Assembly: GCF_036503815.1 (NCBI RefSeq)
Contig: NZ_AP027764.1
Coordinates: 2,046,001-2,110,000, forward strand
From: Escherichia coli
Lineage (GTDB): Bacteria; Pseudomonadota; Gammaproteobacteria; Enterobacterales; Enterobacteriaceae
Length of the DNA stretch: 64,000 nt
Reading direction: 5' to 3'
Shown: piece after piece, positions 47,863 to 57,562 of the stretch
Layout of the letters: the number at the start of each line of letters is the position of its first letter
How positions within the stretch are numbered: the first letter of the stretch is position 1
Notes under the pieces: generated by a model
Databases searched by the model: none
Seen by the model: only the letters and a program-made list of their open reading frames with translations
What the model was told of the DNA's origin: nothing
Position numbers and translations under genes: made by a program

Positions 47863-48364
47863 TGATCTTACCCAGTAATAGTGGACACTCGGCTAAGTGA
47901 GTAAACTCTCAGTCAGAGGTGACTCACATGACAAAATCTGTATCAACCAGCAAAAAAGCACGTAAACAACATTCGCCTGAATTTCGCAGTGAAGCCCTGA
48001 AACTTGCTGAACGCATCGGTGTGCTGCCGCAGCCCGTGAACTCAGCCTGTATGAATCACAGCTCTACAACTGGCGCAGTAAACAGCAACATCAGCAGACG
48101 TTCTTCTGAACGTGAGCTGGAGATGCCCACCGGGGTTGCACGTCTCAAACGCCAGCTGGCAGAGCGGGATGAAGAGCTGGCCATCCTCCAAAAGGCCGCG
48201 ACATACTTCGCGAAGCACCTGAAATGAAGTATGTCTTTATTGAAAAACATCAGGCGGAGTTCAGCATCAAAGCAATGTGCCGTGTGCTCCGGGTGGCCCG
48301 CAGCGGCTGGTATACATGGTGTCAGCGGCGTACAAGGATAAGCAAGCGTCAGCAGTTCCGCCAT
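47863..48364 (+). mobile_element. IS3 remnant (left end, orfA, start of orfB)
   Basis: Begins with the IS3 left terminal repeat TGATCTTACCCAG and the standard leader. orfA (47928-48227; MTKSVSTSKKARKQHSPEFR) has a one-base loss near 48024 and a one-base gain near 48103, so about 26 residues are read in a wrong frame before the correct end (LKRQLAERDEELAILQKAAT). orfB starts at 48224 (MKYVFIEKHQAEFSIKAMCR) but loses IS3 identity after about 48364; the DDE core is gone. Inactive. Confidence 0.85.
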
Positions 48365-48438
48365 CAGGTGTGTGCGCTGCTAATGTCATACTCACAGACC
48401 AGCCTTGAACGATGACCATGACGTTACAGGACTGAGAA

Positions 48439-48741
48439 ATGGGTAACGTTGAGCAGCCAGAAGAAGTCTGTCAGTCCTATCAGGTAAATATTTCAGCAGA
48501 TCAAAACCTTCAGTGTGAAGTTGTGGATGTATCCGGCACGGCGTGTTTCGGCCTCATTCTTGAGATCGACCGGGGTGTACCGACGCTGCATATCGACACA
48601 GGGAGTGATTCACTGCTGCATATTCACGCAGCTCACAACGGACTGGTACTAATACCGGATTCACCAAGCCATGGATTTGAAAATGCCCCAGTAGATCGTT
48701 TTCCGTATAACAGCCCGTCCCTGTGGGTGCCAGGGGTGTAA
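48439..48741 (+). CDS. Unrecognised island-type protein, possibly a fragment
   Basis: 100 aa (MGNVEQPEEVCQSYQVNISA...). Beta-rich with LEIDRGVPTLHIDTGSDSLL and a LHIHAAHNGLVLIPD stretch; it recalls small proteins of CP4-type islands, but I cannot assign a family. The last 25 residues may come from fused foreign DNA. A minus-strand frame at 48661-48882 (one transmembrane stretch, SYLVVCLITLGFYAAGFNTL) could be a membrane-protein fragment meeting it at this junction. Confidence 0.4.
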   Translation: MGNVEQPEEVCQSYQVNISADQNLQCEVVDVSGTACFGLILEIDRGVPTLHIDTGSDSLLHIHAAHNGLVLIPDSPSHGFENAPVDRFPYNSPSLWVPGV

Positions 48742-49027
48742 CAAGGTATTAAACCCAGCGGCATAGAAGCCAAGGGTAATTAAACAAACAACTAAATAGC
48801 TCAGGGGATTACTGATGAGCGATTTTTGATAGTTCCGTTCAGATATATAAGGTGAAAATGTGCCAGAGATCATCTCAGGCACAATTTATTAGCCCAGGAC
48901 GTTAATTTAAGTCGCTGCACTGGTAACTTGGGTGTTGATAGTTAGGGCTAAGATATTCAGCGATGGTGTTAAATTCGGATTGTTGTGTATAAATTAATAG
49001 TTCATCGTGAGGAATAGCGAGGTTACT

Positions 49028-50404
49028 ATGGTTAGTGTGACGAGTAATATATATCCAAATAAAACAGAGAATGATAATAGCCAGTTACAAAATCAGAATC
49101 TAAGGGAGAGTATCGAAAAAAGCCTCGAGAGTAATATTTCTAAGTTAAATGCGATGGAACAAAGTGGCCTGCTCGATAATTATAGGGCAAGGTCTCACGA
49201 TGACAGTTTTCGTGAAGTTTTTCGCAGTTTATTATTATACATTTTAGATTCTTTTCATATCTATCGGCATGATATTAGTGATAAATTGGTTCCTTATTTT
49301 CATGTTACACCTGAATCGGAGAATGAGAATTATAAGACATGGATTGCCGTTACAGGCATGGATAGTTATACAAAAATTGAGCAGACCGGAAGTAATAAAT
49401 TTAAAGTCACTGATATGTATCGTGAGCTCAATAACAAAAAAAAATGTTTTGATCAAAAGAGTAGGGAACAGGATTTTAGTGGTCGAAATGTAAAAGAGTT
49501 TATAAGGTTATTATCAGATCACGATCAATTTGAAAAACATCAACTCTCAGAATTAACAGTTGCTGCAAATGCTCTTAAGCTGGAAGTTGCTAAAAATAAC
49601 TATAACATGTCCTCGTGTACTGATAAGCAAACCGAATGCCGAATGATCGAGCTTCTAAAGGAACAAAAAGATTTAATTCCAGAACAGTATTTACATCAAT
49701 CAGGTATGGAAAACCTTACGCTTGGAGAGGCGGAATTTAGCTCACTCCTTGCAGATGCAGAAAGACAAGTTCTGGAGGGAAGTTCATTTGTTTTATGTTG
49801 TGGTGAAAAAATAAACAGCACTATAAGAGACTTACTTCGCGAAAAATTTCATGCCTACGAATCTTTCACTCGCTCTGGATCTCTTTCTCATGATGTTTAT
49901 GAGAAAATATTCGAGGAATTTATTTTCAAATCTGATGAATGTCATCTGGTGAGAGAGTCTTTAAAGCAGGATCGCATAACGCCAGAAAAAAGAGAAGAAA
50001 TTATTTCTTGTTTATCCAGTCCTACCGGGATTGGAAATTTGTTTTATGCTTGTTCACAAGCATTTCATGTTGCTAATGATAACGCTGCACATGATGTGCG
50101 TAGCGCCGCTCTAGCTGTTAGCGATAAATTAATTGATTGTCCGAGTTTTGTTGCTTTGAATGGTAGACATAACCATTTTCATGCCGATTTCTCAGCAAAC
50201 GGATTCACACAAACCCTTTACGTTTTAAGAGCAGTCGTAAATAGCGAGAATAACACCTTTGATATTGCTAATTATATCTATACCACTAAAGGCGAAAGTA
50301 TCATCCATAACAACGCTAAAGATGATAATCGGTCAAGGGATAATGATATCCGCAATATAAGGAGAAATTTCTCTGGCAATATTACGATTGCAACTTACAA
50401 ATAA
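49028..50404 (+). CDS. Unrecognised 458-aa protein of the accessory insertion
   Basis: 458 aa from ATG 49028, with GCGAGG just upstream; an in-frame GTG at 49007 is less likely. Very AT-rich, no signal peptide or transmembrane helix. The N-terminus is rich in Ser, Asn, Thr, Gln (MVSVTSNIYPNKTENDNSQL), a composition seen in type III effectors. Acidic helical middle; a conserved-looking block LNGRHNHFHADFSANGFTQT near residue 380 has three histidines that might bind a metal. No HEXXH protease motif, kinase or repeat is visible. Intact among IS remnants with its own terminator. Secreted effector or toxin is a guess. Confidence 0.55.
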   Translation: MVSVTSNIYPNKTENDNSQLQNQNLRESIEKSLESNISKLNAMEQSGLLDNYRARSHDDSFREVFRSLLLYILDSFHIYRHDISDKLVPYFHVTPESENENYKTWIAVTGMDSYTKIEQTGSNKFKVTDMYRELNNKKKCFDQKSREQDFSGRNVKEFIRLLSDHDQFEKHQLSELTVAANALKLEVAKNNYNMSSCTDKQTECRMIELLKEQKDLIPEQYLHQSGMENLTLGEAEFSSLLADAERQVLEGSSFVLCCGEKINSTIRDLLREKFHAYESFTRSGSLSHDVYEKIFEEFIFKSDECHLVRESLKQDRITPEKREEIISCLSSPTGIGNLFYACSQAFHVANDNAAHDVRSAALAVSDKLIDCPSFVALNGRHNHFHADFSANGFTQTLYVLRAVVNSENNTFDIANYIYTTKGESIIHNNAKDDNRSRDNDIRNIRRNFSGNITIATYK

Positions 50405-50428
50405 TTCGCTTTTTTCAGTAATACGCGC

Positions 50429-50457
50429 AAAACGCTTACCTCTCAGGTAAGCGTTTT
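50429..50457. terminator. Hairpin after the 458-aa gene
   Basis: AAAACGCTTACC-TCTCA-GGTAAGCGTTTT, 12-bp perfect stem ending in T residues; usable in both directions. Confidence 0.75.
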
Positions 50458-50532
50458 GACGATAAACCCAACATCATTAGGCCAATACATACCCCATATC
50501 TACTTGAACAACATCGCGCTTATCGTTAAGGT

Positions 50533-50949
50533 ATGCGCGTTTTTATCCGCCAGAATCCAATCATGATCACCGTTGCCCTTACATACCCTTACCCACAAGT
50601 TTTCTGGGATATTTCTATGTCATTAATTGACAACATTAATCGTGTTAATCCTGACTATATTGCTTTTGGGCCTGGTGGCGAATCATTTTTTCTTGCCAGA
50701 TATCCTCCAGGTCTCGCCAACATTACTGTTGCTGTTTTTATATCAGGAGGATTTTTCGGAGGTGCTGTATTTTCAACAAGAAGCCAGAGGTATTTCCACT
50801 CATCTCCGGGGGAAATAAATTTGCTAGATATTTCTGGCATAGTTTTATACAATGAGGTTATATACATGATTCGCCAGTCTATTATTAAATATAGCGCGAG
50901 ACTGTTCCGGGTTCTTTCAAACGTTTCAAGCTGTAATGTCTCAACCTGA
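50533..50949 (+). other. Open frame of doubtful status
   Basis: 138 codons open from an ATG at 50533 (later ATGs at 50563 and 50617). Segments such as NPDYIAFGPGGESFFLARYP look protein-like, but the end runs into the IS4-type remnant and no ribosome site stands out. It may be a fragment of a gene cut by that element. Confidence 0.25.
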
Positions 50950-51815
50950 CATCCACTTTTTAATACTTAAAAAAAACTTCAATTTGCCAGTGTTGTAAAT
51001 ACCACTGAATAAGTTGTGCTGGTTCCGTTAAATCTTCAACAGGAATACTACTCATTAACTACCAGATAAGAGGTTGGGTCCCTTTCGGTGGGTTTCTTTC
51101 TTTTGCAAGCAAAACTGTTACGGTTACCGGAATACAACGAAGCTTTCCTCTACGTCCGGTGGGGGATGCAGTGTCAGTCTGGCCTGGCGCAATTCCTGTG
51201 TCACTGTTCTGGCTGGCTGCCCCCGCCCATCTGGTATAGCGAATTGAACCAGTTGCTGCGGTGTAATCTCCATGATTCTTTCGTGCAACAACCTATGATC
51301 CCGTTTTCCATTGATATTCAGCGTGGCTCTGTTATTAAATTTCATTCTGACAAGCCAGTCAGCTTTTATTGCGGGAGTCTGTTCTGCGTGTTCAAACAGA
51401 TCATAAAAATCGCCTTCGCGCTCAGAAATTGACAACACATGGGTAGCAGGGCATTGGCGGGCCAGTTCTGTTGCTTTATTATATCCTTCAACCCAACGCC
51501 AGGTTTCTTTTTCACTGACATGTTTTTATGAAGTAAATCATTGCAGATTTCTTATCGGGTATTTTTACTGGTCTTTAATTCATCCCTGAACCACTGATAG
51601 TCATCATAAACCCCAAGGCAAACACCTGACTCACTGATGACGAGTTGAGGATGAAGAAATAAGTTTCTTTCATCTTTATATTTTTTAGGACCAACTCCCT
51701 GTTTTTCATTCAGACCAGAATAATTAAGTTCAATTGTATCCTGTAAAACTAAAACTCTTTTAAACTGCTGAGCTCTTTCAATGATGTTTTCTTTGTGAGG
51801 AGCCATGATTTTATT
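50895..51815 (-). pseudogene. IS4-family (Tn5-like) transposase remnant
   Basis: Pieces of one transposase in several minus-strand frames. VLVLQDTIELNYSGL (first catalytic Asp region) lies near 51750. SEREGDFYDLFEHAE, then KADWLVRMKFNNRATL lies near 51400. LTEPAQLIQWYLQHWQIEVF (the Y-(2)-R-(3)-E-like region, with catalytic Glu) lies near 51000. Stops and frame changes separate them. The 5' end is cut by the IS5-type element at 51816. Confidence 0.72.
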
Positions 51816-52731
51816 AGGCTGTGTCCCGTAATAGTTTGAGCTATAGTAACGGTCTGTTTCCACAACATATTGAACCATAGCTCGCTACGACCTCCCCGAT
51901 GAAGCATGGACCATCATCAAGCCCTTGTTGCCCCCTGAACCTGCCACACGACGGGCCGGGCGCCCATGTGCAGAGCATCGTAAAATCATCAACGGCATGT
52001 TCTGGGTATTGTGTTCCGGCGCACCATGGCGCGATTTACCCGAACGATTTGGGCCATGGAAAACCGTTTATAACCGCTTTAACAGGTAGTCAAAGTCAGG
52101 CGTGATTAACATCATTTTCAACAGATTGCTTTCACTACTTGATGCGAACGGCTTTGTTGACTGGTCTGCCACAGCGCTGGATGGCAGTAATATCCGGGCA
52201 CTAAAATGCGCCGCCGGAGCTCAAAAAAAATTCCGATATCGACGGAGATAATGGGCTGGGTCGCTCTCGAAGCGGTTTGGGCACCAAAATCCATCTGGCA
52301 ACAGACGGAAGCGGCCTCCCGTTAAATATCGTGCTAAGCCCCGGGCAGTCTCATGAAAGCCAGTTCGCGCAACGACTTCTGGACGGCATTGGCGTTCATC
52401 GTCAGAACGGTTGCATGAAACGCCGTGGTCATGTTGTGCTGGCCGCCAAAGCGTACTCCGGACTCACATTGCGCAACCAGCTGAAAAATAAAGGCATAAA
52501 GGCAGTCATCCCCCGAAAATCAAATGAAAAAATGGCATCGGATGGACGAGCACGGCTTGATCGCGATGCATATCGCAATCGCAACGTCGTTGAACGGTGC
52601 TTTGGTCGCCTGAAAGAATACCGCCGCATCGCTACGCGTTACGACAAAACGGCGAGAAATTATCTGGCGATGGTGAAACTGGCTGCATCCGACTCTTTTA
52701 TCAACGGTTGCGTAATTAAGGGACACAGCCT
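51816..52731 (+). mobile_element. IS5-family element with broken transposase
   Basis: Bounded by AGGCTGTGTCCC and GGGACACAGCCT. Inside, a transposase reads DLPDEAWTIIKPLLPPEPAT, then GMFWVLCSGAPWRDLPERFG, stops at TAG near 52088 where a Trp codon is expected, shifts frame in an A run near 52225, and resumes as SGLGTKIHLATDGSGLPLNI to the end (NVVERCFGRLKEYRRIATRY). The organisation (about 0.9 kb, two-frame layout) fits the IS427 group. No target duplication is evident. Not autonomous. Confidence 0.78.
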
Positions 52732-52773
52732 AGTGTTATGTTTTACAGTAACACGCCGAGGCGTGTTGGCTGA

Positions 52774-53961
52774 TTAGAACTGGTAGACTAAGCCCACAGC
52801 AACGATATCATCGGTAGCGATGCCGTTTGCTTCGTAGAAGTCATCATCGTTGTCCAGCAGGTTAATTTTGTAATCAACATAGGTGGACATATTTTTGTTG
52901 AAGTAGTAGGTCGCACCGACTTCAACGTATTTAACCAGATCTTTGTTTGCGTAGTGATGATTACCCTGGCTATCAAAGTTATCACCATTCAATCCGCCTA
53001 AATCCTTACCTTTAGATTGCAGGTAAGCGATGGACGGGCGCAGACCGAAGTCGAACTGATACTGAGCAACAACTTCAAAGTTTTGGGTTTTGTTAGCGAT
53101 GGCATCAGCATCACCGTAACCAGTCATGTTACGGGTTTCAGCATACATAGCTGCTAAGTAAACGTTATTAGCGTCGTATTTAGCACCAACGGTCCATGCT
53201 TCTGCTGTTTCACCGCCAGCAGTTGCATCGAAGCGATCTCCATAACGAGTGTTATGCAAACCTTTGTGAACCTGATTGTCAGTACGGTCAGAATTAGAAT
53301 ATGCAGCACCCAGACTTAAACCAAAGTCAAAGTCATAGGAAGTGGACATACCGTAACCGTCGCCGTTCTCTTTAGCAAGTTTACGGCCATTCCCGTTACC
53401 TGAACCTTCTTGATCAAATAATCCGCTTTTCTCGTTGTTACCTTGATACTGGAGTGCAAAGTTCAGACCATCAACTTGACCAAAGAAACCATTGTTACGA
53501 TATGTTGCTACGCTGTTAGCACGACCGTTCATGAAGTTGTCGGCACCAGCATAGGTATCGCCACCAAATTCTGGCAGCATATCGGTCCATGCTTCGATGT
53601 CATATACGACACCGTAGTTACGACCATAGTCGAAAGTACCATTCTGACCAAAGCCTAAACCTGCAAATGCCAGACGCGTTGCGGTATTACCTTTGTCGCT
53701 TTCAGGACCGTTTGCGCCAATGTTAAATTCCCACTGACCGTAACCAGTGAATTGGTCAGCGATCTGAGTTTCACCTTTGAAACCGATACGGGCATATGAC
53801 ATGTCACCATCGCTGCCAGCATCATCAGAGAAGTAGTGCAGGCCCGCTACTTTTCCGTACAAATCCAGTTTATTACCATCTTTATTATAGACTTCAGCCG
53901 CATTTGCTGCGCCAGCAACTAATAACGCCGGGACCAGCATTGCCAGAACTTTTCTTTTCAT
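52774..53961 (-). CDS. yedS: OmpC/OmpF-type porin YedS, intact
   Basis: 395 aa from the ATG at 53961: signal peptide MKRKVLAMLVPALLVAGAAN-A, mature start AEVYNKDGNKLDLYGKV, constriction loop with PEFGGDTY, C-terminal Phe (VGLVYQF). All features of a trimeric 16-strand general porin. In K-12 yedS is a pseudogene in the same place, so the intact version here is the ancestral state. AT-rich 5' flank (53962-54270) has no gene. Confidence 0.93.
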   Translation of the reverse strand: MKRKVLAMLVPALLVAGAANAAEVYNKDGNKLDLYGKVAGLHYFSDDAGSDGDMSYARIGFKGETQIADQFTGYGQWEFNIGANGPESDKGNTATRLAFAGLGFGQNGTFDYGRNYGVVYDIEAWTDMLPEFGGDTYAGADNFMNGRANSVATYRNNGFFGQVDGLNFALQYQGNNEKSGLFDQEGSGNGNGRKLAKENGDGYGMSTSYDFDFGLSLGAAYSNSDRTDNQVHKGLHNTRYGDRFDATAGGETAEAWTVGAKYDANNVYLAAMYAETRNMTGYGDADAIANKTQNFEVVAQYQFDFGLRPSIAYLQSKGKDLGGLNGDNFDSQGNHHYANKDLVKYVEVGATYYFNKNMSTYVDYKINLLDNDDDFYEANGIATDDIVAVGLVYQF

Positions 53962-54272
53962 TATGTATTCCCTTGTGATTATAATCTTCATGAATATATC
54001 AATAAGTGCCGTTATCCAAAAAAAAGCACATTTGGATACTATTCTATGAAGTTCATTTTATTTTAAGGATTACATGTAACAAATGTATTTAAAAGATTTC
54101 AAAATGTTTCCAATCTATTTAATATAATTCAGAATTATGAATTCTAGATATATACATTCATGAAAATTATGAATATATATCAATATATTATGAGTTGATT
54201 GGAAAAATAGGAAGTGTCAATGATTTTTGCGCCAGACGGCCTATGTGATCGCGCGCACATTAATGAAGGCAT

Positions 54273-54363
54273 AAAAAAAGCCGGCTTCATGCCGGCCCAA
54301 AAATATAAACAAGACGATAAAAGGCTAATAACGGGGTTATCATGACACAGAAATCTAAAAAGG
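54273..54363 (-). ncRNA. rseX: RseX small RNA
   Basis: Minus-strand RNA ending in the terminator GCCGGC-ATGAA-GCCGGC followed by seven U (54273-54296). Located between yedS and drpB as in K-12. The upstream part (ATAACCCCGTTATTAGCC on the minus strand) agrees with RseX as I remember it. RseX is an Hfq-dependent repressor of ompA and ompC mRNA. The ends are approximate. Confidence 0.78.
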
Positions 54364-54588
54364 TATAATTGTATTCAGTGCTAATGTATTGTTTGGGTGA
54401 ATTAATAAAACCATTATCCAAGATAAAAATAAATCTTTATTGCTGTTTTTCCGGTAATTATTACCGTTGCGCAAAAACTATCTATTTGCTCAAAAAATGA
54501 TTGAGTCTTGACTGACTCATCCAATGTGGAAAAATGTGACTTTTATCACATAATAGTACTAAGTCTGAATTTTCCGGGTTATCTCAAA

Positions 54589-54891
54589 ATGGAATACGGT
54601 TCGACAAAGATGGAAGAGAGACTCTCTCGCAGCCCTGGCGGCAAATTGGCTTTGTGGGCTTTCTATACATGGTGTGGCTATTTCGTCTGGGCAATGGCGC
54701 GATACATCTGGGTGATGAGCCGGATCCCCGATGCCCCCGTGTCGGGATTTGAAAGTGATTTAGGATCTACTGCGGGGAAGTGGTTAGGAGCATTGGTCGG
54801 ATTTCTGTTTATGGCCCTGGTTGGTGCCTTGCTAGGCGGCATTGCCTGGTACACCCGACCTCGTCCCGCACGTAGCAGACGCTATGAATAA
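54589..54891 (+). CDS. drpB: Cell division protein DrpB (YedR)
   Basis: 100 aa from ATG 54589 (MEYGSTKMEERLSRSPGGKL), the DrpB length. Two transmembrane helices (LWAFYTWCGYFVWAMARYI and LGALVGFLFMALVGALLGGI) and a basic tail. DrpB localises to the septum and its overproduction helps cells with weak FtsN. Confidence 0.9.
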   Translation: MEYGSTKMEERLSRSPGGKLALWAFYTWCGYFVWAMARYIWVMSRIPDAPVSGFESDLGSTAGKWLGALVGFLFMALVGALLGGIAWYTRPRPARSRRYE

Positions 54892-54930
54892 AAACTGCTA
54901 AGGTTGCGATTCTTTGGCAACGGAGCGCGT

Positions 54931-55626
54931 ATGGATTTACAACACTGGCAGGCACAGTTCGAAAACTGGTTGAAAAACCATCATCAACATCAGGACGCGG
55001 CACATGACCTGTGTCATTTTCGCCGCGTCTGGGCTACGGCACAGAAACTAGCGGCAGATGACGACGTTGATATGCTGGTGATTTTAACCGCATGTTATTT
55101 TCACGATATCGTGAGCCTGGCGAAAAATCATCCGCAACGGCAGCGTTCTTCAATACTGGCAGCAGAAGAGACGCGTCGCCTGCTGCGTGAAGAATTCGCG
55201 CAATTTCCAGCGGAAAAAATCGAGGCTGTTTGCCATGCCATTGCCGCACACAGTTTTAGCGCGCAAATCGCCCCTTTAACGGCGGAAGCTAAAATCGTTC
55301 AGGATGCGGATCGGCTGGAAGCTCTGGGGGCGATTGGCCTGGCGCGTGTGTTTGCCGTTTCGGGGGCGTTGGGCGTGGCATTGTTTGATGGCGAAGATCC
55401 GTTCGCGCAGCATCGCCCACTTGATGATAAACGTTACGCGCTGGATCATTTTCAGACTAAGTTGCTGAAGCTACCGCACACCATGCAAACCACAAAAGGC
55501 AAACAACTGGCGCAGTACAACGCGCAATTTTTAGTCGAGTTTATGGCGAAGCTCAGTGCTGAGTTGGCGGGGGAGAATGAAGGTATCGATCACAAGGTGA
55601 TTGATACGTTTTCACCGGTTGGCTGA
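54931..55626 (+). CDS. yedJ: HD-domain phosphohydrolase YedJ
   Basis: 231 aa from ATG 54931 (MDLQHWQAQFENWLKNHHQH). HD motif: His in HDLCHFRRV, HD pair in CYFHDIV, and Asp in VQDADRLEALG. Predicted metal-dependent phosphohydrolase of unknown substrate. Ends 66 bases before dcm. Confidence 0.93.
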   Translation: MDLQHWQAQFENWLKNHHQHQDAAHDLCHFRRVWATAQKLAADDDVDMLVILTACYFHDIVSLAKNHPQRQRSSILAAEETRRLLREEFAQFPAEKIEAVCHAIAAHSFSAQIAPLTAEAKIVQDADRLEALGAIGLARVFAVSGALGVALFDGEDPFAQHRPLDDKRYALDHFQTKLLKLPHTMQTTKGKQLAQYNAQFLVEFMAKLSAELAGENEGIDHKVIDTFSPVG

Positions 55627-55692
55627 GCACGTGGCCCTAAATGATGGTAATTATGTTAACCTGTCGGCCATCTCAGATGGCCGGTTAAATCT

Positions 55693-57111
55693 ATGCAGGA
55701 AAATATATCAGTAACCGATTCATACAGCACCGGGAATGCCGCACAGGCAATGCTGGAGCAACTGCTGCAAATTTATGATGTCAAAACGCTGGTGGCGCAT
55801 CTTAATAGTGTGGGTGAGAATCACTGGAGCGCGGCAATTTTAAAACGTGCGCTGGCGAATGACTCAGCATGGCACCGTTTAAGTGAGAAAGAGTTCGCCC
55901 AGCTGCAAACGTTGTTACCCATTCCACCGGCACATCATCCGCATTATGCGTTTCGCTTTATCGATCTATTTGCCGGGATTGGTGGTATTCGTCGCGGTTT
56001 TGAATCGATTGGTGGGCAGTGCGTGTTTACCAGCGAATGGAACAAACATGCTGTACGCACTTATAAAGCCAACTATTATTGCGACCCGGCGGTGCATCAC
56101 TTTAATGAAGATATTCGCGACATCACTCTCAGCCACAAAGAGGGTATAGGTGATGACGCGGCGGCGGAACATATCCGTCAACATATTCCTGAGCACGATG
56201 TTTTACTGGCCGGTTTTCCTTGTCAGCCGTTTTCTCTGGCTGGCGTATCGAAAAAGAACTCACTCGGACGAGCGCACGGTTTTGCCTGTGATACCCAGGG
56301 CACGCTGTTCTTCGATGTGGTGCGTATTATCGACGCGCGTCGCCCGGCGATTTTTGTGCTCGAAAACGTCAAAAACCTGAAAAGCCACGACCAGGGGAAA
56401 ACGTTCCGTATCATCATGCAGACGTTGGATGAACTGGGCTATGACGTGGCAGATGCAGAAGATAATGGCCCGGACGATCCGAAAATCATTGACGGTAAAC
56501 ATTTCCTTCCGCAGCACCGTGAACGCATCGTGCTGGTGGGTTTTCGTCGCGACCTGAATCTGAAAGCCGATTTTACCCTGCGTGAGATCAGCGAATGTTT
56601 CCCTGCACAGCGAGTGACACTGGCGCAGTTGCTGGACCCGATGGTTGAGGCGAAATATATCCTGACGCCGGTGCTGTGGAAGTACCTTTATCGTTATGCG
56701 AAAAAACATCAGGCGCGCGGTAACGGCTTCGGTTATGGAATGGTTTATCCGAACAATCCGCAAAGCGTCACGCGTACGCTTTCTGCTCGTTATTACAAAG
56801 ATGGCGCGGAAATTTTAATTGATCGCGGCTGGGATATAGCTACGGGTGAGAAAGACTTTGACGATCCGCAGAACCAGCAACACCGCCCACGTCGGTTAAC
56901 GCCTCGTGAATGTGCGCGCTTAATGGGCTTTGAAGCACCAGGAGAAGCGAAATTTCGCATTCCGGTTTCGGACACTCAGGCCTATCGCCAGTTCGGTAAC
57001 TCGGTGGTCGTGCCGGTCTTTGCCGCGGTGGCAAAACTGCTTGAGCCAAAAATCAAACAGGCAGTGGCGTTGCGTCAGCAAGAAGCAAAACATGGCCGAC
57101 GTTCACGATAA
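55693..57111 (+). CDS. dcm: DNA-cytosine methyltransferase Dcm
   Basis: 472 aa. C5-methyltransferase motifs: I FIDLFAGIGGIRRGFES, IV GFPCQPFSLAG with the catalytic Cys, VI ENVKNL, VIII QHRERIVLVG, X QFGNSVVVPV. Methylates the second C of CCWGG. Its last 20 bases overlap vsr. Confidence 0.97.
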   Translation: MQENISVTDSYSTGNAAQAMLEQLLQIYDVKTLVAHLNSVGENHWSAAILKRALANDSAWHRLSEKEFAQLQTLLPIPPAHHPHYAFRFIDLFAGIGGIRRGFESIGGQCVFTSEWNKHAVRTYKANYYCDPAVHHFNEDIRDITLSHKEGIGDDAAAEHIRQHIPEHDVLLAGFPCQPFSLAGVSKKNSLGRAHGFACDTQGTLFFDVVRIIDARRPAIFVLENVKNLKSHDQGKTFRIIMQTLDELGYDVADAEDNGPDDPKIIDGKHFLPQHRERIVLVGFRRDLNLKADFTLREISECFPAQRVTLAQLLDPMVEAKYILTPVLWKYLYRYAKKHQARGNGFGYGMVYPNNPQSVTRTLSARYYKDGAEILIDRGWDIATGEKDFDDPQNQQHRPRRLTPRECARLMGFEAPGEAKFRIPVSDTQAYRQFGNSVVVPVFAAVAKLLEPKIKQAVALRQQEAKHGRRSR

Positions 57112-57562
57112 GGCTACACGCAGCAAAAATATGCGCGCAATTGCCACGCGCGATACGGCGATTGAGAAGCGCCTCGCCAGTTTGTTAACCAGGCAGGGAC
57201 TGGCGTTTCGCGTTCAGGACGCCAGTTTGCCCGGACGCCCGGATTTTGTTCTTGATGAATATCGCTGCGTGATATTTGCCCACGGCTGCTTCTGGCACCA
57301 TCATCACTGCTATCTGTTTAAAGTGCCTGCGACTCGAACCGAGTTCTGGCTGGAGAAGATAGGTAAAAATGTTGAGCGCGATCGCCGCGATATCAGTCGC
57401 TTGCAGGCGCTCGGCTGGCGCGTACTGATTGTCTGGGAGTGTGCGTTACGTGGGCGCGAGAAGCTGACGGATGAAGCGCTTAGCGAGCGTCTGGAAGAGT
57501 GGATCTGCGGCGAAGGTGCCAGCGCGCAGATCGACACGCAGGGGATTCATTTACTCGCTTGA
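57092..57562 (+). CDS. vsr: Very-short-patch repair endonuclease Vsr
   Basis: 156 aa from ATG 57092 inside dcm, as in K-12. Conserved SKNMRAIATRDTAIE start, catalytic Asp in GRPDFVLDEY, and HGCFWHHHHCY zinc/active region. It nicks next to T:G mismatches produced by deamination of Dcm-methylated cytosine. Confidence 0.97.
   Translation: MADVHDKATRSKNMRAIATRDTAIEKRLASLLTRQGLAFRVQDASLPGRPDFVLDEYRCVIFAHGCFWHHHHCYLFKVPATRTEFWLEKIGKNVERDRRDISRLQALGWRVLIVWECALRGREKLTDEALSERLEEWICGEGASAQIDTQGIHLLA

Noticed and set aside
51088..51432. 114-codon plus frame
   Set aside because: Antisense shadow of the IS4-type transposase remnant.
52429..52726. Minus-strand frames inside the IS5-type element
   Set aside because: Antisense to the recognisable transposase sequence.
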